A DNA stretch of 29,568 nt from M3007 sp044350425 (GCA_044350425.1 JBILHS010000070.1:1-29568); one strand, 5' to 3'. Numbered from the stretch's first letter, positions 8,149-16,987 are shown. The notes: generated from the letters alone by a model not told the origin. Numbers and translations are program-made.

Positions 8149-9030
8149 ATGAAAAAACTACTGCTGCTCCATCTCTTTGTAATCGCTTCCTATGCGCTTA
8201 CTGCACAAGCGAAATTCACTGTGCCGAATCAAAAATTCGTAGCACCGGCCGAAATCACGTTTACCAACACCACTCCAAGCTCCAAAAAGCCGCTGCTTTA
8301 TGCCTGGGATTTTGGCGACGGCAGCACTTCCGCAGAACTCAGTCCCATGCACCGTTACAGCCATTCCGGCAATTTTACAGTGGTGCTAAAGGTTACCAAG
8401 GGTAAAAAAATATCCACTTTTAAAAAGATGATTCAGGTTACAGCCCCTGAAGTTTGTCTCGTGGAGATCGAAACCCAATTTGGTACCATGACCGCCGAAC
8501 TCTTTAATGCTACCCCCAAACACCGCGATAATTTTATCAAACTCGCGGAAGAGGGCTATTACAATGATCTGCTTTTTCACCGCGTCATCAGTGGTTTTAT
8601 GATCCAGGGCGGTGATCCGGATTCCCGCAATGCACCTGCCGGTAAAGCACTGGGCATGGGCGGCCCGAGCTATCAGATCCCTGCTGAAATTGTAGATTCA
8701 CTCTGCCATCTCAAAGGCGCTTTGGCAGCCGCCCGCACCAGTAATCCGGAGAAAAAATCTTCGGGCTCACAATTTTATATCGTACAAGGCGGTCCGGTGA
8801 ATGAGCAAACACTCAATCAGATCGAAACGATGCGCCGATTCCATTACACGCCTGAACAACGTGCCAGATATGTCATTGATGGAGGGACCCCAAATCTGGA
8901 TCATGAATATACCGTATTTGGTCAGGTGATCAAAGGGCTGGACGTAATCGATAAAATCGCTGCGGTGGAGAAAGCACAAGGTGATCGTCCTTTAAAGGAT
9001 GTAAAAATGAAGATCAGGGTGATCAAGTAA
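8149..9030 (+). CDS. Exported cyclophilin-type peptidyl-prolyl isomerase with N-terminal PKD domain
   Basis: A protein of 293 residues. The ATG at 8149 gives a clean signal peptide (MKKLLLLHLFVIASYALTAQ, cleavage after AQA or nearby); an earlier TTG at 8125 would only add residues before it. Residues about 23-100 form a PKD domain with AWDFGDGS and HRYSHSGNFTVVLKV. Residues about 105-293 are a cyclophilin domain: FHRVISGFMIQGGDP with the catalytic Arg, then GSQFYIVQGG, and TVFGQVIKGLDVIDKIA. It should isomerise Xaa-Pro bonds in exported proteins, in the periplasm or at the cell surface. The PKD domain, usually a carbohydrate- or protein-contact module, is an unusual partner. An insertion of about 35 residues (ETMRRFHYTPEQRARYVIDG) sits before the last motif, as in many Bacteroidota cyclophilins. 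Confidence 0.88.
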   Translation: MKKLLLLHLFVIASYALTAQAKFTVPNQKFVAPAEITFTNTTPSSKKPLLYAWDFGDGSTSAELSPMHRYSHSGNFTVVLKVTKGKKISTFKKMIQVTAPEVCLVEIETQFGTMTAELFNATPKHRDNFIKLAEEGYYNDLLFHRVISGFMIQGGDPDSRNAPAGKALGMGGPSYQIPAEIVDSLCHLKGALAAARTSNPEKKSSGSQFYIVQGGPVNEQTLNQIETMRRFHYTPEQRARYVIDGGTPNLDHEYTVFGQVIKGLDVIDKIAAVEKAQGDRPLKDVKMKIRVIK

Positions 9031-9040
9031 ATTGTAATTC

Positions 9041-9064
9041 GGGTGCGACTTGAAGTCGCATCCC
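9041..9064. repeat. Inverted repeat, 11-bp stem with one bulge
   Basis: GGGTGCGACTT pairs with AAGTCGCA-T-CCC, one T bulged. It lies 10 nt after the cyclophilin stop codon. With the perfect hairpin that follows it forms a double stem between two convergent genes. It may belong to a dispersed palindrome family. Confidence 0.45.
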
Positions 9065-9077
9065 GGATATTTACATT

Positions 9078-9110
9078 AATGGGGGTTCGGCCACAAGCCG
9101 AACCCCCATT
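9078..9110. terminator. Bidirectional terminator-like hairpin between convergent genes
   Basis: A perfect 14-bp stem (AATGGGGGTTCGGC with its complement) closes a 5-nt loop, CACAA, at the centre of the gap between the cyclophilin gene (+) and the metalloprotease gene (-). Convergent placement and high stability suit a shared terminator. The U tracts are short. Confidence 0.6.
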
Positions 9111-9137
9111 TCTCTTCCCCCATTTTAAAAGTCGATC

Positions 9138-9944
9138 TTACAAAGGATATAGTGCTTTATACGCTTCCCTGTCGCAAGGAGTAAAGCCGTAATAGAAACT
9201 TCCTGTAGCCGACATGACTGATTTTGGGTCAGGGCTGGTTTTACAGGTAGTGCTGACATTCGCGATCAAGGAGCCTTGACCGCTGTCGGTATGTCGGATG
9301 CCCAGGGTGTGGCCTATTTCGTGTGCTATCACGCCTACTTTGCCATTTTGATTGAGTGCAGCTTCACTGTTATAGGCAGGATTGATATACAAATCCGAGC
9401 CCGGATATCCATTGCTGGTAGGGTAATATGCTTTGGCATATTCATCACTTGCCAATGTTTTCATTCTAACATTGACTACACCACTGGCAGGGCTTGATGC
9501 GTATTGAATCATAAATGTAAGGCTTCCACCCAGGGCATTCCAGTCTGTTACTGCTTTTATGATGGCGTTTTGCCAGTTTTGAGGCACGCCAGTGAGTATG
9601 CGTATTTTGATGGTTTTGGTTTTCGTCACCAAATAGGTATAACGGTAATGCTTGCGGTCAGCTGCCATGCCATCTTCGTGTGCTGGATCCACCATGAATT
9701 CGTTTTCAGCGCTCATGCCATAGTTTGTCCAAAAGTCATTCATGGAAAAACACTGGTCGCCCTCTACCACAAAATGATTGTGTTCCTGCCGGATATCCTC
9801 AGGCTTGAAACCATATGTATCAGCGAGGTATTGTTTCATTTGCTGGGTTCCTTCTGTCTGGCTTTGGGTTGAAGGATTTTCTTTTTGACAGGCATTGGTT
9901 ATCAGGAGCATAGCCGTAGCTGCGAGCATCAAAATCTTTTTCAT
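9138..9944 (-). CDS. HEIGH-type zinc metallopeptidase lipoprotein (M57-like)
   Basis: A secreted metalloprotease of 268 residues. The N-terminus MKKILMLAATAMLLITNAC is a type II signal peptide with the lipidated cysteine at residue 19. The zinc site HEIGHTLGIRH begins at His208, giving HExxHxxGxxH with three His ligands and Glu209 as base. SVMSAT about 35 residues on supplies the Met-turn, placing it in the metzincins, close to family M57 of dual-action HEIGH peptidases. The N-terminal third (LADTYGFKPEDIRQEHNHFV, then EGDQCFS) resembles the propeptide-like region of that family. It would act at the outer membrane or cell surface; the substrate is unknown. It is divergent from the PIG-L gene and has a plausible promoter at 9996-10026. 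Confidence 0.85.
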   Translation of the reverse strand: MKKILMLAATAMLLITNACQKENPSTQSQTEGTQQMKQYLADTYGFKPEDIRQEHNHFVVEGDQCFSMNDFWTNYGMSAENEFMVDPAHEDGMAADRKHYRYTYLVTKTKTIKIRILTGVPQNWQNAIIKAVTDWNALGGSLTFMIQYASSPASGVVNVRMKTLASDEYAKAYYPTSNGYPGSDLYINPAYNSEAALNQNGKVGVIAHEIGHTLGIRHTDSGQGSLIANVSTTCKTSPDPKSVMSATGSFYYGFTPCDREAYKALYPL

Positions 9945-9995
9945 TGTTAGAAAAATTAGGAAGTGAATTATTTTGTTTCGGTCAAAGCAAGTGAC

Positions 9996-10026
9996 TTAAG
10001 ATACCATCCGCTATTGATGATACAAA
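9996..10026 (-). promoter_or_regulatory. Putative promoter of the metalloprotease gene
   Basis: On the minus strand TTTG (10023-10026) is followed after exactly 19 nt by TATCTTAA (9996-10003), close to the Bacteroidota pattern TTTG-N19-TAnnTTTG with two mismatches in the -7 box. It lies about 52 nt upstream of the start codon. Confidence 0.35.
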
Positions 10027-10175
10027 GGTGGGGGGGCTCGGCAAGGGCAAGGGTAAAGGAGTTTTTAAGAAAGGTAAACAAAGGTGAAAATGAAGCGCGC
10101 GCACCGGGCGAAAACCAAAACTCCGTCCAAACGTTTTGGGTTCTTTACCTTAGCCGCTCAATTTTCCGCGTCCGC

Positions 10176-12671
10176 ATGAAAAATACCTACCGCCATTCAC
10201 TGGCCCTTTGTCTCCTGATACTTTGCCTTTTGCCCTATAAAGTCAAGGCTCAAAAACCCGCCAAACCCAATGCTGCCGAGCTTCACCAGGCCATCAAAAA
10301 ACTCAATGTATTGGGTACTGTGCTTTACGTGGCAGCCCACCCCGATGATGAGAATACTCGAATGATCAGTTATCTGCGCAATGCAAAACTATACGACGTA
10401 ACCTACCTGTCGCTCACGCGCGGCGATGGTGGACAAAACCTGATCGGGCCTGAAATTCGCGAACAATTGGGGGTTTTGCGTACCCAGGAGCTATTGATGG
10501 CCCGTTCCGTAGACGGCGGCAAACAGATGTTCAGCCGTGCCAACGACTTTGGATTTTCCAAAAACCCTGAAGAAACCCTGCGTTTTTGGGACAAAGACGC
10601 GGTGCTCTCCGATGTGGTGTGGGCCTATCGTCAGGTAAAGCCAGACGTCGTGATCAATCGTTTTTTCCACGACAAAAAATATGATACGCATGGCCACCAT
10701 ACTGCCTCTGCCATGCTTTCAGTGGAAGCTTTTGATATGGCAGGTAAAGCCGACGTGTATCCGGAGCAATTGGGCCTGACCCAACCCTGGCAGGCCAGAA
10801 GACAGTTTTTTAATACGTCCTGGTTTTTTTTTGGTAGCCAGGATGCCTTTGCTAAAATTGACAAATCCACCCTTTGGCCGATTGATGTTGGCTGTTTTCT
10901 CCCATTAAAAGGCAAAAGCAACAATGAGGTGGCTGCAGAAAGCCGCTCGATGCACCGTTGTCAGGGTTTTGGCTCACTGAGTTCCAGGGGAGAAAGCATT
11001 GATTATCTTGATTTTGTGAAAGGTGACCGTCCGGCAACACAGGATATTTTCGAAGGCATCAATACGTCCTGGACCCGGGTGGAAGGCGGAGGGCCGATCG
11101 GCAAACTGCTCGAAAAGGTAGATCTGAATTATCGTTCAGACGATCCATCGGCAAGTATCCCGGATCTGCTCACGGCGATGCAAATGATCAAATCCTTGCC
11201 AGATAGCTACTGGAAACAACGCAAGCTGACAGAGATCAAAGAGGTGATCCGCAGTTGTCTGGGACTATACCTGGAGGCTACCGCCAATGAGCCTACTGTT
11301 ACGCCGGGTGATGCGGTTAAAATCAGGCTGGAGGCCATCAGTCGTGCCGCCCAAACCGTGCATCTTTCAGGAATAGAGATCCGTCCCGCGCTTTGGGATT
11401 CTATGCCTGCGGCTCCTCTGACGACCAACAAAGGCTGGGTGCTGGAGAAAACGGTTCGAATTGCTCAAAAAGCGCCGTTTACAGCACCTTATTGGCTGCA
11501 AAATCCAGCTACATTGGGTATGTATTCCGTTGAAAATCAAAGTTTAAGGGGACTTCCTGAAACTCCGCGTTATGCCAGCATTCGCTGGAGTCTGACGGTG
11601 AATGGCATCCCGCTGGAATATGAAACAGAGCTTGCATGGAAAACAGGCGAGCCTGCAGTCGGGGAAGTCTGGCGTCCCTTTGAAATCTTGCCGCCCGTGG
11701 TGGTAGAATTCACACAGCCGTCCTACATTTTTACCAGAAAAGAACAGGAGGTTTCGGTCAAGGTGAAAGCAGAAAAGGATCAGGTGTCTGGAACCGTTTC
11801 GGTGAAAGGCTGGCCGGTCAAGGGTGGAAGTCAGGCCTTTGATTTCAAGAAAAAAGGAGAGGAGAAAACCTTTGTGTTTTTGGTAGAAGCCAGCCAAAGC
11901 AACCCAACTGTCATGCTAACGGCAAGCGTGGAGGTGGGTGGTCAGATCTACTCCAACCGATTGGTCACAATCAAGTACGATCACATTCCACAACAAAGTG
12001 TTTTGCAGCCAGCATCAGCACATGCAGCCCGCCTGGATCTGAAAGTGAAGGCTAAAAATATTGGCTACTACATGGGCTCAGGCGATGATGTTCCCAATGC
12101 CTTGCGTCAAATGGGATGTGATGTAAAAGTGTTGGAAAGTAGTGACATGGTAACAGCTGCACTGGCTAAATTGGATGCCATTGTGGTGGGTATAAGGGCT
12201 TATAATACCAAAGATGAGCTGAAATTCGATCAGGCTAAGTTGCTGGAATATGTGCAGCATGGTGGAACCCTGGTGGTGCAATACAATACCAGCGGGGATC
12301 TGGTGGTGGATCAACTTGCGCCATTCCCAATGAAACTCTCCCGTGCCCGAGTGACGGATGAAACGGCGGAAATTCGTTTTCTTTTACCGAAAAACCCGGT
12401 GTTAAATACCCCGAACCCATTAACGGCCAAGGATTTTGAGGGCTGGGTGCAGGAACGCGGACTCTATTTCCCCGGAGAATGGGACACTGCATTCAAGGCG
12501 CCGCTCTCCACCAACGACACGGGCGAAAAAGCTGCAGATGGCTCGCTGCTGGTGGCCCAGTATGGCAAGGGACATTACGTTTACACTGGATTGTCGTTTT
12601 TTAGGGAATTGCCGGCGGGGGTGCCGGGGGCTTATCGCTTGTTCGCTAATTTGATCTCTTTGGGGAAGTGA
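10176..12671 (+). CDS. PIG-L family deacetylase with C-terminal glutamine-amidotransferase-like domain
   Basis: I start this 831-residue protein at the ATG at 10176, which opens a signal peptide (MKNTYRHSLALCLLILCLLP, then YKVKAQ). The open frame reaches back to 9963 but those codons overlap the promoter region of the divergent gene. Residues about 48-260 form a LmbE/PIG-L domain: AHPDDE at 54-59 and HGHHTAS from His172 supply the zinc ligands, and the Asp of the first motif is the likely base. This superfamily removes N-acetyl groups from sugars. The middle (about 420-620) looks like beta-rich domains. The C-terminal 200 residues (DDVPNALRQMGCDVKVLESS, YVQHGGTLVVQYNTS, GKGHYVYTGLSF) resemble a class I amidotransferase/ThuA-like fold without an evident catalytic Cys. 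It is probably periplasmic, acting on glycans; the substrate is not known. Confidence 0.85.
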   Translation: MKNTYRHSLALCLLILCLLPYKVKAQKPAKPNAAELHQAIKKLNVLGTVLYVAAHPDDENTRMISYLRNAKLYDVTYLSLTRGDGGQNLIGPEIREQLGVLRTQELLMARSVDGGKQMFSRANDFGFSKNPEETLRFWDKDAVLSDVVWAYRQVKPDVVINRFFHDKKYDTHGHHTASAMLSVEAFDMAGKADVYPEQLGLTQPWQARRQFFNTSWFFFGSQDAFAKIDKSTLWPIDVGCFLPLKGKSNNEVAAESRSMHRCQGFGSLSSRGESIDYLDFVKGDRPATQDIFEGINTSWTRVEGGGPIGKLLEKVDLNYRSDDPSASIPDLLTAMQMIKSLPDSYWKQRKLTEIKEVIRSCLGLYLEATANEPTVTPGDAVKIRLEAISRAAQTVHLSGIEIRPALWDSMPAAPLTTNKGWVLEKTVRIAQKAPFTAPYWLQNPATLGMYSVENQSLRGLPETPRYASIRWSLTVNGIPLEYETELAWKTGEPAVGEVWRPFEILPPVVVEFTQPSYIFTRKEQEVSVKVKAEKDQVSGTVSVKGWPVKGGSQAFDFKKKGEEKTFVFLVEASQSNPTVMLTASVEVGGQIYSNRLVTIKYDHIPQQSVLQPASAHAARLDLKVKAKNIGYYMGSGDDVPNALRQMGCDVKVLESSDMVTAALAKLDAIVVGIRAYNTKDELKFDQAKLLEYVQHGGTLVVQYNTSGDLVVDQLAPFPMKLSRARVTDETAEIRFLLPKNPVLNTPNPLTAKDFEGWVQERGLYFPGEWDTAFKAPLSTNDTGEKAADGSLLVAQYGKGHYVYTGLSFFRELPAGVPGAYRLFANLISLGK

Positions 12672-12672
12672 T

Positions 12673-12742
12673 TTGAGTTTTTTGGAAATGTAGACCTCGG
12701 AGGTTTCAAAAACCTCCGAGGTCTACATTTCCAAAAACTCAA
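12673..12742. terminator. Very long near-perfect palindrome between convergent PIG-L and uvrA genes
   Basis: The left arm TTGAGTTTTTTGGAAATG continues into TAGACCTCGGAGGTTT. The right arm is its complement, with only one extra T on the left. The stem is about 33 bp and the loop CAA. It starts just after the PIG-L stop codon, and its right end covers the uvrA stop codon (12739-12741). It should terminate both convergent transcripts. The AGACCTCGGAGGTTT core looks like a dispersed palindrome that I believe recurs in related genomes. Confidence 0.7.
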
Positions 12743-15621
12743 CCTAATTTCTCCTTCAAATAAACCCCGGTATAACTTTCTGAGACCTTCACCAGATCCT
12801 CCGGTGTGCCCTCAAAAACCAAAATGCCACCCTCTTTCCCCCCTTCCGGCCCAAGGTCAATGACCCAGTCCGCCGATTTAATGACTTCCATATTGTGCTC
12901 CACCACCAAAACGCTGTGCCCCTTTTCTACCAGGGCGTTGATGGCGGTGAGTAGTTTTTGAATGTCATGAAAGTGCAGGCCGGTGGTCGGTTCGTCAAAA
13001 ATGAAAAAGATGTGGCCTCCTGAGTTTTCCCTGATCAGGAAGGAACCCAGCTTCACCCTTTGCGCCTCGCCACCCGAAAGTGTGCTGGAGGATTGTCCGA
13101 GGTGTACATAACCCAGACCCACATCGAAGAGGGGTTGAATCCGGTCTGTAATATCTTTTTGCCCTTTAAAAAACTCCAGGGCCTCTTCCACACTAAGGTT
13201 CAGGACATCAAAAATGCTCTTGCCTTTGTATTGCACATCCAGCACTTCCTGGCGGAATCTGCGGCCTTTGCATTCCTCACATTCGAGGTGGACATCGGCC
13301 AGAAACTGCATTTCCACGATCTGTTCGCCTTCGCCTTTGCAGGCTTCGCAACGACCACCTTCTACATTGAAACTGAAGTGCTTGGGTTGAAAACCCCTGA
13401 TCTTGGAGAGTTGTTGTTTGGCAAAAAGCTCGCGGATATAGTCGTAAGCTTTGACGTAAGTGACGGGGTTGGACCGACTGCTTTTTCCGATCGGGCTTTG
13501 GTTGATGAACTCCACCCGGGTCACTTTTTTAACATTGCCTTCGATGCCATCAAAAGCACCCGGCTGCTTGCCGGCGTTTTCTGGCAAATGCTGAGAAAGG
13601 GCCGGGTAAAAGATGTCCCGCACCAGCGTGGTCTTGCCAGAGCCACTGACCCCACTTACCACGGTGAGGCAGTGCAGCGGAATACGGACGTCAATGTTAC
13701 GGAGGTTGTGTTGCCGTGCTCCTTTCAGCGTAATAAATTCTTTGGCAGGGCGGCGGGTGGTGGGCGTTTGGATAGCCATTTTTCCCGTCATGTATTGGGT
13801 GGTCAGGCTATCGGGTGCAGCTTTCGCAATTTCTGAGTAGGGTCCGGCATATACCACGTTGCCGCCATGTACGCCCGCTTCCGGGCCCATGTCTACCAGA
13901 TAATCGGCATTCTCAATCACGGTTTCTTCGTGTTCTACCACCACAACGGTGTTGCCAAGATCCCGCAAATCTTTCAGTACTTTGACCAATCGCCCGGTGT
14001 CGCGTGGGTGTAAACCTACCGAAGGTTCGTCCAACAAATACATCGAAGCAGTCAGGTTGGAGCCCAGGGTTCGGGTGAGGTGAATGCGCTGGGTTTCGCC
14101 ACCAGACAGCGTACTGCTGATTCGATCCAGGGTCAAATAGCCGAGTCCTAATTCGACCATAAAGTGCAGGCGACTGTTGATCTCGATCAGCAGGCGTTTG
14201 GCGATCTGACGGTCATGGCTGCTGAGTTGAGCGTCCAATCCTTTGAAAAAAGCGAGCACCTCGTCCAGTGGAATCCCGGTCAGTTCGGAGATATTGCGTC
14301 CGCCCATTTTAACACACAAAGCTTCCTGCCTCAGTCTTCCACCATCACAGGTATTACAGGTGGTTTTGCCCCGGTACCGGGCCAGGGTGACGCGGTTTTG
14401 TATCTTATAGGTTTGACTTTCCAACTGTTTAAAAAACGCATCAATGCCTTCAAAATATTGATTTCCATTCCACAAGAGTTTTTGTTCCTGCTTTGTCAGC
14501 GCCTCATAAGGCGTGTGCACCGGGAAGTCAAATTTGTGCGCATGTTCCAGCAGTAAGGTCAGAGACTCACCAAATTTTTCGCCCCGCCAAACGGCAACAG
14601 CGCCGTCGTAAACGGATTTGGTTTTGTCAGGGACTACTTTGTCAAGGTCTATTCCGAGCACCCGACCATAACCTTCGCAGGTGGGGCAAGCGCCGTACGG
14701 GTTATTGTAATTGAATAATTGCGGCGTAGGTTCGGGAAACGTAATGCCATCCAATTCGAACCGGTTGTTGAAAGTCGTGTGCGGTGTGCCATCCATGAGC
14801 TGGATCAGGCATTCTCCTTCACTTTCATAAAAAGCCGTGTTCACAGAATCTGCCAGGCGCATCCAATCAGAATCGGTCAGTTCGGGTGACAACACAAAAC
14901 GGTCAATGAGGATGTGGAGGTTTTGCTCATTGAACAAATAGGCCGGCTTTTTGGTGTCAAAACGGTTTTCTCCGCCTTCCAGAATATCCTGCATGCTCAG
15001 GGTCTCATTTCCAAATTGCACCCGGGTGTAGCCTTTTTGCAACAAAAGGTTGAGTTCTTGCTCCAGGGTGCGTTCCTGATATTTCTTTGGAAACGGCATC
15101 AGAACAAGCCCCCGAGTGCCCTCTGCCAGCTTTTTTATATAATCAATGACATCAGAAACTTCGTGTTTTTGCACGATCTGCCCCGAGACAGGGGAGTAAA
15201 ATTTGCCGATCCGGGCATAGAGCAAGCGCAGAAACTCATATACTTCTGTCATACTTCCAACCGTACTGCGGGTATTGCCTGTAGTCACTCGTTGTTCAAT
15301 GGCGATGGCCGGACAAATGCCCCGGATATAGTCTACATCGGGTTTTTTCATACGCCCCAGGAACTGACGGGCATAACTCGACAAACTTTCCACATAACGA
15401 CGCTGGCCTTCTGCGTAAAGCGTATCCATGGTAATGCTGGATTTTCCGGAACCAGAAACACCTGTGACCACCACCAGTTGATTTTTGGGGATGCTCAGAT
15501 CTACGTTGCGCAGGTTGTTGGTCCGCGCGCCTTTGATGATGATGAAGTTGGGGCCTACCAGATCGTCCATGAGGCTGGATTCCTGCTTGCTGCTAGTCTC
15601 TTGCCCTTTACTTTTTGTCAT
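12739..15621 (-). CDS. uvrA: Excinuclease ABC subunit A (UvrA)
   Basis: UvrA is the damage-sensing ATPase of nucleotide excision repair; as a dimer it loads UvrB at lesions. The 960 residues hold two ABC ATPase modules. Module I has Walker A GVSGSGKSS at 54-62 and signature LSGGE at 505-509. Module II has GVSGSGKTT with Lys663 and LSGGE at 848-852. Zinc-binding pairs are visible: CPTC/CNTC regions in the first half and CEACKGEGEQ...CEECKGRRFR in the second. The motif NPVTYVKAYDYIRELFA after RSNPVTY is also typical. Length is normal (about 940), with a polar N-terminal extension of about 20 residues before VGPNFIIIKGARTNNLRN. There is no uvrB or uvrC nearby. It is transcribed toward the convergent PIG-L gene, ending in the palindrome at 12673-12742. 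Confidence 0.97.
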   Translation of the reverse strand: MTKSKGQETSSKQESSLMDDLVGPNFIIIKGARTNNLRNVDLSIPKNQLVVVTGVSGSGKSSITMDTLYAEGQRRYVESLSSYARQFLGRMKKPDVDYIRGICPAIAIEQRVTTGNTRSTVGSMTEVYEFLRLLYARIGKFYSPVSGQIVQKHEVSDVIDYIKKLAEGTRGLVLMPFPKKYQERTLEQELNLLLQKGYTRVQFGNETLSMQDILEGGENRFDTKKPAYLFNEQNLHILIDRFVLSPELTDSDWMRLADSVNTAFYESEGECLIQLMDGTPHTTFNNRFELDGITFPEPTPQLFNYNNPYGACPTCEGYGRVLGIDLDKVVPDKTKSVYDGAVAVWRGEKFGESLTLLLEHAHKFDFPVHTPYEALTKQEQKLLWNGNQYFEGIDAFFKQLESQTYKIQNRVTLARYRGKTTCNTCDGGRLRQEALCVKMGGRNISELTGIPLDEVLAFFKGLDAQLSSHDRQIAKRLLIEINSRLHFMVELGLGYLTLDRISSTLSGGETQRIHLTRTLGSNLTASMYLLDEPSVGLHPRDTGRLVKVLKDLRDLGNTVVVVEHEETVIENADYLVDMGPEAGVHGGNVVYAGPYSEIAKAAPDSLTTQYMTGKMAIQTPTTRRPAKEFITLKGARQHNLRNIDVRIPLHCLTVVSGVSGSGKTTLVRDIFYPALSQHLPENAGKQPGAFDGIEGNVKKVTRVEFINQSPIGKSSRSNPVTYVKAYDYIRELFAKQQLSKIRGFQPKHFSFNVEGGRCEACKGEGEQIVEMQFLADVHLECEECKGRRFRQEVLDVQYKGKSIFDVLNLSVEEALEFFKGQKDITDRIQPLFDVGLGYVHLGQSSSTLSGGEAQRVKLGSFLIRENSGGHIFFIFDEPTTGLHFHDIQKLLTAINALVEKGHSVLVVEHNMEVIKSADWVIDLGPEGGKEGGILVFEGTPEDLVKVSESYTGVYLKEKLG

Positions 15622-15701
15622 GCTGATTTTGTTTGAAAGCGCGAAATTCTGAAAAACTTTTTGTTTTTAAAGAGGAAATTGTAAAGCTATGAAAATAAGG
15701 A

Positions 15702-15731
15702 GGGCTGCTACGGAGTTTTCCGAAGCAGCCC
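15702..15731 (-). terminator. Terminator-like hairpin after dnaJ
   Basis: GGGCTGCT-A-CGGA pairs with TCCG-A-AGCAGCCC around a GTTT loop, an 8+4 bp stem with one A/A mismatch. It lies about 80 nt past the dnaJ stop, between dnaJ and the next minus-strand gene uvrA. Reading on the minus strand, the stem is followed by TCCTTATTTTC, a weak T-rich tail. Confidence 0.5.
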
Positions 15732-15808
15732 CCAATCGTCCTGGCTTTGCACGGTAAGATCAAAACAAGGATTGAGCCGGGTTGTTTAACCGTTTCTGAG
15801 CATCTTAT

Positions 15809-16978
15809 TTATTCAAACAAATCCCTCACCCGCTCAAAGAAACCTTTTTCCTCTTTACCCGGTGTGGGCTGAAGGTTTGGCATGTCGCGGAGTTTTTCGA
15901 GCAGCTTGCGTTCTTCGTCGTTGACTTTTTTGGGTGTCCACACGTTTACATGCACCAGTTGATCCCCTTTCCCATAGCTCTGTAGCGCGGGCAATCCCTT
16001 ATCTTTCAATCGGAATACCTTGCCGGCCTGCGTGCCTGCTGGGATGGTGATCCGGGCACGACCGTCGAGGGTTGGAACATCTACTTTTGACCCCAGGGCG
16101 GCATCTGCAAAGTTGACATACAGTTCAAAGACCACATTATTGCCTTCTCGTGTCAGTTCATCGTGCGGGGTTTCTTCGATGGCTATGTGCAGGTCGCCGG
16201 GTTGGCCGCCTTTTGCGCCGGCGTTTCCGCGCCCGTTCACACTGAGTTGGATGCCTTCATGCACGCCTGCCGGGATGTCAACGTCAATGGTTTCTTCGCC
16301 AAATACGCGTCCATCACCTTTGCAGCTATTGCAGGGAGATTTGATGGTTTGACCGGCGCCATTACAGGTAGGACAAGTCACTGCAGTCTGCATCATGCCA
16401 AAGGGCGTTTGACGCACCTGGTTGACCATGCCTGCACCCCGACAAGTGGCACAGGTATCTACGCTGCTTGCATCCTTAGCACCGGAACCTTTGCAGGTGT
16501 CGCAGCTCACTTGTTTGCGAACTTTGATTTTTTTGTTGACACCTGTAGCGATCTCTTCCAGGGTCATTTTGACTTTGATCCGGAGGTTACTGCCGCGCTC
16601 ACCCCGGGCCCTACCACCGCGCGACCCGCCGCCGCGTCTGCCGCCGCCAAAAAATTCACCAAAAACATCATCGGTATCAAATCCAAAGCGACGCAGGATC
16701 TCATCCATATCCATGCCCTGGAAACCACCGCCAGGCCCTCCTGCGCCCATGCCTTCCATTCCTGCGTGGCCATATCGGTCGTATCGGGCTTTTTTATCGC
16801 CGTCGCTCAGCACATCATAGGCTTCAGCGGCCTCTTTAAATTTTTCCTCGGAACCCTTATCGTCCGGGTTGCGGTCGGGGTGAAGTTCAAGTGCCTTCTT
16901 GCGGTAGGCCTTTTTTATGTCGTCAGCACTGGCGTTTTTTGCAACACCCAGCACCTCATAATAATCACGTTTTGCCAT
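15809..16978 (-). CDS. dnaJ: Chaperone protein DnaJ (Hsp40)
   Basis: The co-chaperone that delivers unfolded clients to DnaK and stimulates its ATPase. It has 389 residues from the ATG at 16978 (MAKRDYYEVLGV). An upstream in-frame ATG at 17071 would add 31 residues translated from repeat DNA and is rejected. The J domain is at 1-70 with HPD at 33-35, followed by a Gly/Phe-rich linker (GMGAGGPGGGFQGMD), then a zinc domain with four CxxCxGxG units (CDTCKGSG, CATCRGAG, CPTCNGAG, CNSCKGDG), then the substrate-binding C-terminal domains ending in FFERVRDLFE. It lies 110 nt downstream of grpE in the same orientation, an expected pairing. dnaK is not in the window. The spacer between the two genes is a repeat-rich inverted structure. 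Confidence 0.97.
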   Translation of the reverse strand: MAKRDYYEVLGVAKNASADDIKKAYRKKALELHPDRNPDDKGSEEKFKEAAEAYDVLSDGDKKARYDRYGHAGMEGMGAGGPGGGFQGMDMDEILRRFGFDTDDVFGEFFGGGRRGGGSRGGRARGERGSNLRIKVKMTLEEIATGVNKKIKVRKQVSCDTCKGSGAKDASSVDTCATCRGAGMVNQVRQTPFGMMQTAVTCPTCNGAGQTIKSPCNSCKGDGRVFGEETIDVDIPAGVHEGIQLSVNGRGNAGAKGGQPGDLHIAIEETPHDELTREGNNVVFELYVNFADAALGSKVDVPTLDGRARITIPAGTQAGKVFRLKDKGLPALQSYGKGDQLVHVNVWTPKKVNDEERKLLEKLRDMPNLQPTPGKEEKGFFERVRDLFE

Positions 16979-16987
16979 TGAAATTGT

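Noticed and set aside
13060..13836. Plus-strand open frame of 258 codons opposite uvrA
   Set aside because: It overlaps the second UvrA ATPase module and is a long shadow frame of a conserved gene.
14914..15636. Plus-strand open frame of 240 codons opposite the uvrA 5' half
   Set aside because: It overlaps conserved UvrA sequence including Walker A, and has no domain or start signal of its own.
16163..16981. Plus-strand open frame of 272 codons opposite dnaJ
   Set aside because: It mirrors the Cys-rich zinc domain and Gly-rich linker of DnaJ, and its length comes from the GC-rich repeats on the other strand.
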